Assembly: GCF_037911135.1 (NCBI RefSeq) | Contig: NZ_JBBLYU010000001.1 | Coordinates: 2,046,001 to 2,110,000 of the forward strand | Reading direction: 5' to 3' | DNA length: 64,000 nt | From: Phaeobacter sp. A36a-5a | GTDB taxonomy: Bacteria; Pseudomonadota; Alphaproteobacteria; Rhodobacterales; Rhodobacteraceae | Shown: piece after piece, positions 59,871-64,000 of the stretch | How the letters are laid out: the number at the start of each line of letters is the position of its first letter | How positions within the stretch are numbered: position 1 is the first letter of the stretch | Made by a program: the position numbers and the translations under genes | Notes under the pieces: generated by a model | What the model saw: only the letters and a program-made list of their open reading frames with translations | The model's database searches: none | Told to the model about the DNA's origin: nothing

Positions 59871-61136
59871 ATGAACATCCTTATCCTCGGCAGTGGCGGG
59901 CGGGAACATGCGCTCGCCTGGGCGGTGATGCAGAACCCCAAATGTGACAAGCTGATCGTGGCACCGGGCAACGCGGGCATCGCCCAGATCGCCGATTGCG
60001 CCACCTTTGATATCGAGGACGGCGGCACCGTGGTGAGCTTTGCCGAGGAAAACGCCATCGACTTCGTCATCGTCGGGCCCGAGGCACCGCTGGCCGCAGG
60101 TGTTGCCGACCGGCTGCGCGAGGCGGGCCTTCTGGTGTTCGGCCCCTCCGAGGCCGCCGCAAAACTGGAAGCCTCCAAAAGCTTCACCAAGGAAATCTGC
60201 GACGCGGCAAACGCCCCGACCGCAGGCTACGGCCATTTCACCGACGCGGACGCCGCCAAGGCGCATGTGCGCGAGCACGGCGTGCCGACAGTGGTAAAGG
60301 CCGACGGTCTGGCCGCAGGCAAAGGCGTCATCATCGCGATGACCGAGGACGAGGCAATGGCCGCCATCGACGACATGTTCGGCGGCGTCTTCGGCGGTGC
60401 CGGCGCCGAGGTGGTGATCGAGGAGTTCATGGAAGGCGAAGAGGCCTCCCTCTTTGTGCTGGTGGATGGCGAGGACGTGCTGGCAATCGGCTCCGCGCAG
60501 GACCACAAGCGCGTCGGCGAAGGCGACACCGGCCTCAATACCGGCGGCATGGGCGCCTACTCCCCCGCACCGGTGCTGTCGGCTGAGGTCGAGGCAAAGG
60601 CGATGGAAGAGATCGTGAAGCCCACCATGCGGGTGATGGCGGAACGCGGGATGCCCTATCAGGGCGTGCTCTATGCGGGTCTGATGATCAAGGACGGACA
60701 GCCGCGGCTGGTGGAATACAACGTCCGCTTCGGCGACCCGGAATGCCAGGTGCTGATGATGCGCCTCGGCGCCCAGGCGCTGGACCTGATGCAGGCCGCC
60801 GCCGAGGGCCGCCTGGGTGACGCGCAGGTAAACTGGGCCGATGACCATGCGATCACCGTGGTGATGGCGGCAGAGGGCTATCCCGGGTCTTACGAAAAAT
60901 TCACCGAGATCAAAGGCCTGGACGCGCTGCCCGAAGACAGCAGCAATATGGTGTTCCATGCGGGCACCAAGGAGCAGGACGGCAAGGTGCTCGCCGTTGG
61001 CGGCCGGGTGCTGAACGTGACCGCCCGTGGCGCTTCACTGCAAGAAGCCCGCGACCGCGCCTATGCGATGGTGGAGGGTGTCAGCTGGCCGCAGGGCTTC
61101 TTCCGCCGCGACATCGGCTGGCGCGCGCTGAAGTAA
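59871..61136 (+). CDS. purD: Phosphoribosylamine-glycine ligase
   Basis: A 421-aa ATP-grasp enzyme of purine synthesis. It has the N-terminal ILGSGGREHALAWAV, the central GLAAGKGVIIAMTEDEAMAAIDDMF, VIEEFMEGEEASLFVL near residue 185, PCQGVLYAGLMIK-type YQGVLYAGLMIKDGQPRLVEYNVRFGDPECQ near 265, all typical of GARS. Length matches the monofunctional enzyme. It is divergent from xseA and stands alone; no terminator with a T tract is seen at its end. Confidence 0.96.
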   Translation: MNILILGSGGREHALAWAVMQNPKCDKLIVAPGNAGIAQIADCATFDIEDGGTVVSFAEENAIDFVIVGPEAPLAAGVADRLREAGLLVFGPSEAAAKLEASKSFTKEICDAANAPTAGYGHFTDADAAKAHVREHGVPTVVKADGLAAGKGVIIAMTEDEAMAAIDDMFGGVFGGAGAEVVIEEFMEGEEASLFVLVDGEDVLAIGSAQDHKRVGEGDTGLNTGGMGAYSPAPVLSAEVEAKAMEEIVKPTMRVMAERGMPYQGVLYAGLMIKDGQPRLVEYNVRFGDPECQVLMMRLGAQALDLMQAAAEGRLGDAQVNWADDHAITVVMAAEGYPGSYEKFTEIKGLDALPEDSSNMVFHAGTKEQDGKVLAVGGRVLNVTARGASLQEARDRAYAMVEGVSWPQGFFRRDIGWRALK

Positions 61137-61498
61137 GACCGGTCGAGCAGGCACTCCCGTCTGTTTCAGAACCATCACAGATGGCTCAACACAGTTGGGC
61201 ATGGCCGGGCGCTGCTGCGCCCGGCGGCGCAAGCGGCAAGCCCCGACGCCCAGTGAGGATACCGCACACCGGGCTGTCCAGACCCGCCCGGTCGAATCCG
61301 ACAGGACACCGCGCAAACTCCCCCCAGTCTGACGTTTTCGGCCACGTGCAGCGGTGGGGCGGGCCCTAGGTTGCAGGCGCGCCAAGGCGAGCCTCCCCTT
61401 TCGGGACCGGCACTCTCAGTTCCCGGTCTCGGATCCCCCGTCAGGCAGCTGCGCAATTGCCCTAGTCCCGCCTTTGAGCGAAGCGGAGTCCACTTTCG
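61137..61498. other. Intergenic region with a GC-rich hairpin
   Basis: About 360 bases between purD and the bestrophin gene. The only clear element is an 8-bp perfect hairpin, CCGGGCGC with GCGCCCGG and a 4-base loop at 61204-61223, 68 bases past purD. It lacks a T tract but may help end the purD transcript. No gene is evident. Confidence 0.45.
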
Positions 61499-62380
61499 AT
61501 GATCCTACGCGACAAACCCGGCCTGATGCAGCTGCTGTTTGCGCTGCGCGGCTCTGTCCTGCCCCGCATACTGCCCCGTATCCTCGGCCTCTCCGCCCTG
61601 TCGGCGCTGGTGCTGTGGATTGACGCCGATATCACCCGCCTGCCCCATACCAATGCCGCGCCTTTTGCGGTCTTTGGCATCGCGCTCTCGCTGTTTCTTG
61701 GGTTTCGCAACAATGCCGCCTATGACCGCTGGTGGGAAGGTCGCAAGCTCTGGGGACAGCTGGTCGCGGACCTGCGCAGCCTCAGCCGTGAGGTGGACCT
61801 GTTTGTTGCCGACCCGCAGAGCCGACGCCGGATCCTGCGGCTGGCCCTTGCGTTTTTGCATCTGCACCGCATCAACCTGCGCAAAGAACGCGACACCAGC
61901 GCCGCAACCCGCTGGGCAGGCGACGATTTCACCACCGCGCCACATCCGCCCTGCGCAGCGCTCGACGCCCTTGCCGCGACGCTGGCCACAGCCGCCGACG
62001 ATGGGTTTGCCCGCAAGGCGCTGGCCGAACGCACCGCCAGCATGGCGCTGGCTCAGGCGGGCTGCGAACGCATTGCCACCACGCCGCTGCCCTATGTTTA
62101 TTCACTGCTGGTGTTTCGCACGACCTACCTCTATTGCCTGCTGCTGCCCTTTGCGCTGATCGACAGCGCGGGCTGGCTGACACCAATTTTCGTCGGCATT
62201 GTCGCCTATGTCTTCTTCGGCCTTGCAGAGGTGACCGAGGAGCTATCTCATCCCTTTGGCGAAACGGTGAACGGCCTGCCGCTGGATGCCATCTGCCGGA
62301 CCGTTGAACGCAGCCTGGCCCCAAAGCTGGGCGAGGAGGTACCGCCACCGCTGCAACCGATCGACTATTACCTCTCCTGA
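61499..62380 (+). CDS. Bestrophin-family ion channel
   Basis: A 293-aa membrane protein of the bestrophin/UPF0187 family. The signature FRNNAAYDRWWEGRKLWGQL near residue 75, the early pair of membrane segments and the C-terminal LTEELSHPFGETVNGLPLD-like VTEELSHPFGETVNGLPLDAICRTVE are characteristic. Bacterial bestrophins are pentameric cation- or anion-conducting channels whose physiological roles are poorly known. It is a monocistronic gene with GAAGCGGAGT upstream. Confidence 0.88.
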   Translation: MILRDKPGLMQLLFALRGSVLPRILPRILGLSALSALVLWIDADITRLPHTNAAPFAVFGIALSLFLGFRNNAAYDRWWEGRKLWGQLVADLRSLSREVDLFVADPQSRRRILRLALAFLHLHRINLRKERDTSAATRWAGDDFTTAPHPPCAALDALAATLATAADDGFARKALAERTASMALAQAGCERIATTPLPYVYSLLVFRTTYLYCLLLPFALIDSAGWLTPIFVGIVAYVFFGLAEVTEELSHPFGETVNGLPLDAICRTVERSLAPKLGEEVPPPLQPIDYYLS

Positions 62381-62526
62381 CACCCCGACAGGATCAGCAT
62401 GCCGGCTGGCAAGCACCTGTTTTCACGCTGCCTTCACTCCGCTAAGATCCTTGTAACAGCGACCGCCCCCGCTCCCGAAGGCTCAGCCCTGCCGCGCAGC
62501 TGCGGTCGCCGCGACAGGCAGGACAT

Positions 62527-63216
62527 ATGCAGGAACAGCAGGACCAGATGACGGCCAATAGCCAGCAGCCCCGCCCCGGCCTCGACGTCGGCACAGCGCC
62601 CATGGGCGATCCCGGCGCCGAGACGCTCGACCAGCTCTTTGCCACCCGTGACCTGATGCAGCTCGCCTATGATTTCCTGCCGGTGGGGATCGTTGTCACC
62701 GAAAACCGGGTCCTGCGCGACTGCAACCGGCGGTTCTGCGAGATGTTCGGCTACACCCGGCTGGACCTGCTCGATCAGCTCTTTGCCTTTCTCTACCCAT
62801 CGCAGGAAGAATTTCTCAACCTGCGCAACCGGGGAAATGAGACTTTGGGAGCCGGCGCGCCCTATTGGGACGAACGGGTGATGCGGCGCAAGGACGGCAG
62901 CCTGTTCTGGGTCCGGGTCCGTGGCCATAGCTTCACACCGCAGGAGCCGCTGGCACGCGCGGTCTGGAGCTTTGCCGATCTGTCCCGATCCCGGCCCTAT
63001 CAGCCCCTGACCCGGCGCGAACGCGAGGTCTATTCGCTGCTGTGCGAAGGCAAGACCAGCAAGGAAATCGCCCGAAGTCTGGAGCTGAGCTACCGCACCG
63101 TCGAGGTTCATCGCGCCCGGCTGTTGAAGAAGGTCGGCGCCAGCAATACCGCCGCGCTTTTCTCCTCTCTGGGTGACATCGACGGCGCCCATGTGGTGGG
63201 CACGCCCAGCCCGTGA
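62527..63216 (+). CDS. PAS-domain LuxR-family transcription regulator
   Basis: A 229-aa regulator from the ATG at 62527 (CAGGACAT upstream; an ATG at 62551 is also in frame). A PAS domain (about 45-145) reads DFLPVGIVVTENRVLRDCNRRFCEMFGYTR and FWVRVRGHSFTP. The C-terminal LuxR helix-turn-helix reads LTRREREVYSLLCEGKTSKEIARSLELS with TVEVHRARLLKKVG. No phosphorylation domain is present, so it probably responds directly to a ligand or redox state. It is monocistronic, with a hexanucleotide repeat tract downstream. Confidence 0.87.
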   Translation: MQEQQDQMTANSQQPRPGLDVGTAPMGDPGAETLDQLFATRDLMQLAYDFLPVGIVVTENRVLRDCNRRFCEMFGYTRLDLLDQLFAFLYPSQEEFLNLRNRGNETLGAGAPYWDERVMRRKDGSLFWVRVRGHSFTPQEPLARAVWSFADLSRSRPYQPLTRREREVYSLLCEGKTSKEIARSLELSYRTVEVHRARLLKKVGASNTAALFSSLGDIDGAHVVGTPSP

Positions 63217-63538
63217 CCGCGTGAAATGCGCTCGCAATCGCGCCGGGGCCCGCAAGATCCAACCGCTGTCACGGGCTGGGTGTGGGTTGCTCCACCATAG
63301 CCCTCCCCGGTTTCGGTTCCGGTTCAGGTTCCGGTTCCGGTTCCGGTTCCGGTTCCGGCAAAGATCGCGCCTCATGCTGCCGAAGTCGATCACGGGGCCG
63401 AGCGTCGGCACAGATTCCGCAGGCGGGGCCGATCAGATCAGCCCGCGTCCCTGATCGTACCGGGTAAGGCGCCAATGTCACGAAGGGTGACCGCAGGGGC
63501 CGACGCTGGCCCGGCACCTTTGTCGCAATGCCCGCGCG
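63217..63538. other. Intergenic region with a hexanucleotide tract
   Basis: About 320 bases separate the PAS-LuxR gene from the convergent DUF1217 gene. Apart from the tandem repeat at 63309-63356 I see no gene or terminator. A short frame over the repeat would encode Gly-Ser runs but has no ribosome site. Confidence 0.5.
63309..63356. repeat. Tandem hexanucleotide repeat, eight units
   Basis: Eight consecutive units of GGTTCC occur; six are perfect and two carry one substitution each (GGTTTC first, GGTTCA third). The tract lies in non-coding DNA between convergent genes. Such tracts can change length by slippage and are useful for strain typing. Confidence 0.95.
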
Positions 63539-64000
63539 CTATCGGAACAGCGTGAAGACCGGATCGCTGAAGCCGCTCGACGCCAGATCACTGTTCAGCC
63601 CGCTCAGCAGCAGGAAGCGGTTTCTGAACTCGTCCAGCTTGTCAGGCTTCAGAAGATCCGCCGGATGGCTGGTGCCAAAAGACGACTGCGCACGTTCTTT
63701 CATTTCATCAACCTGGCGATCCACGTTCAGCTGGCCAAAGCTGGATGGCAGGCCCAATGCCGTCTCAAACACCGCTTTCAGCGGCGGTGAGCCGATGATG
63801 CCGAACCAATGGGCATCTTCGCTGCCACCGGCATCCGCGATCGCTTGCAGCTCGCGCTCCAAGGCAAGGGCAAGACGCATGTTCGGGTCACTCTCCCCGA
63901 TGGCGGCCTCAAAATTCCGATCATTGTATAGACCCGCGATCTCCTCAGCGAAACCAGCGGGATAGGTGCGGTCATTGGTACCGGGGTTAAAAGCAAAGGC
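63539..64000 (-). CDS. DUF1217-family (flagellar-associated) protein, C-terminal part
   Basis: The frame is open from the stop at 63539 to the window edge, so only the last 153 residues are seen and the start is outside. The text reads AFAFNPGTNDRTYPAGFAEEI, then WFGIIGSPPLKAVFETALGLP, FGQLNVDRQVDEMKERAQSSFG and LDEFRNRFLLLSGL. This matches DUF1217 proteins, which in alphaproteobacteria are usually encoded in flagellar gene clusters and may be chaperone or structural partners. The neighbouring genes to the right, which would confirm that, are not visible. Confidence 0.8.
   Translation of the reverse strand, partial: AFAFNPGTNDRTYPAGFAEEIAGLYNDRNFEAAIGESDPNMRLALALERELQAIADAGGSEDAHWFGIIGSPPLKAVFETALGLPSSFGQLNVDRQVDEMKERAQSSFGTSHPADLLKPDKLDEFRNRFLLLSGLNSDLASSGFSDPVFTLFR

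Noticed and set aside
63309-63356. CRISPR array.
   Set aside because: Units are contiguous 6-mers without spacers; no cas genes or other spaced repeats of CRISPR size were seen anywhere in the window.
63282-63467. A frame encoding Gly-Ser repeats over the hexamer tract.
   Set aside because: The repeat alone keeps the frame open; no start signal and it ends soon after.

Overview
The window looks like a chromosomal segment from a marine alphaproteobacterium of the Roseobacter group (Rhodobacteraceae, Phaeobacter/Ruegeria-like). The DNA is GC-rich. Markers include a SAM-II riboswitch in front of metZ, a GTP cyclohydrolase of the FolE2 type, a DUF1217-type flagellar protein, PtsP without sugar-PTS genes nearby, a fused anthraniloyl-/salicylyl-CoA monooxygenase-reductase, and the short intergenic hairpin motifs typical of this family. 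The assignment rests on gene content only; no database search was possible.

Layout. 1-5.2 kb: a complete peptide/opine-type ABC importer operon (Tat-exported binding protein, two permeases, a fused double ATPase) closed by a terminator. 5.2-9.7 kb: an alkaline-phosphatase-superfamily phosphodiesterase, a secreted YARHG-like protein, an alpha/beta hydrolase and a long acyl-CoA synthetase. 9.9-12.6 kb: an ABC exporter, tRNA-Gly(TCC) and a CoxG-like protein. 13-17.3 kb: a LuxR response regulator, a FIST-domain sensor and a PAS hybrid histidine kinase, arranged like the NosP/NahK nitric-oxide signalling genes. 17.4-18.2 kb: a CbiX/SirB-like chelatase.

18,465-31,051: an integrated mobile island in tRNA-Cys(GCA). 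A 19-bp direct repeat (the tRNA 3' end) marks both ends, 12-bp-spaced TGACATT repeats lie just inside each end, and a tyrosine integrase sits beside the tRNA. Inside are a small hypothetical gene, an unlisted 56-aa ribbon-helix-helix-like gene, a three-gene leftward block (a polymerase-palm-like protein, a 195-aa unknown and a 1,129-aa Ala-rich protein with three N-terminal GIPVP motifs), a small serine recombinase, a 30-aa membrane peptide next to a strong terminator, iteron-like repeats, and an AT-rich P-loop ATPase that is probably cargo or defence. No capsid, portal, terminase or lysis gene is visible. This is the part most likely to hold an undescribed system.

31.2-36.8 kb: sulfotransferase-like and glycosyltransferase genes, including a 1,110-aa three-module fusion. 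36.8-44.1 kb: a leftward catabolic operon for an aromatic acid via its CoA thioester (probably 2-aminobenzoate), with its own MarR regulator and a 26-bp palindromic operator over the promoter. 44.6-64 kb: mostly housekeeping genes, namely ptsP, lysC, a TrkH-type potassium transporter, folE2, metZ (SAM-II riboswitch plus terminator), yciB, an EamA transporter, ftsY, a lysoplasmalogenase-like gene, xseA, purD, a bestrophin, a PAS-LuxR regulator and the C-terminal part of a DUF1217 protein cut by the window edge.
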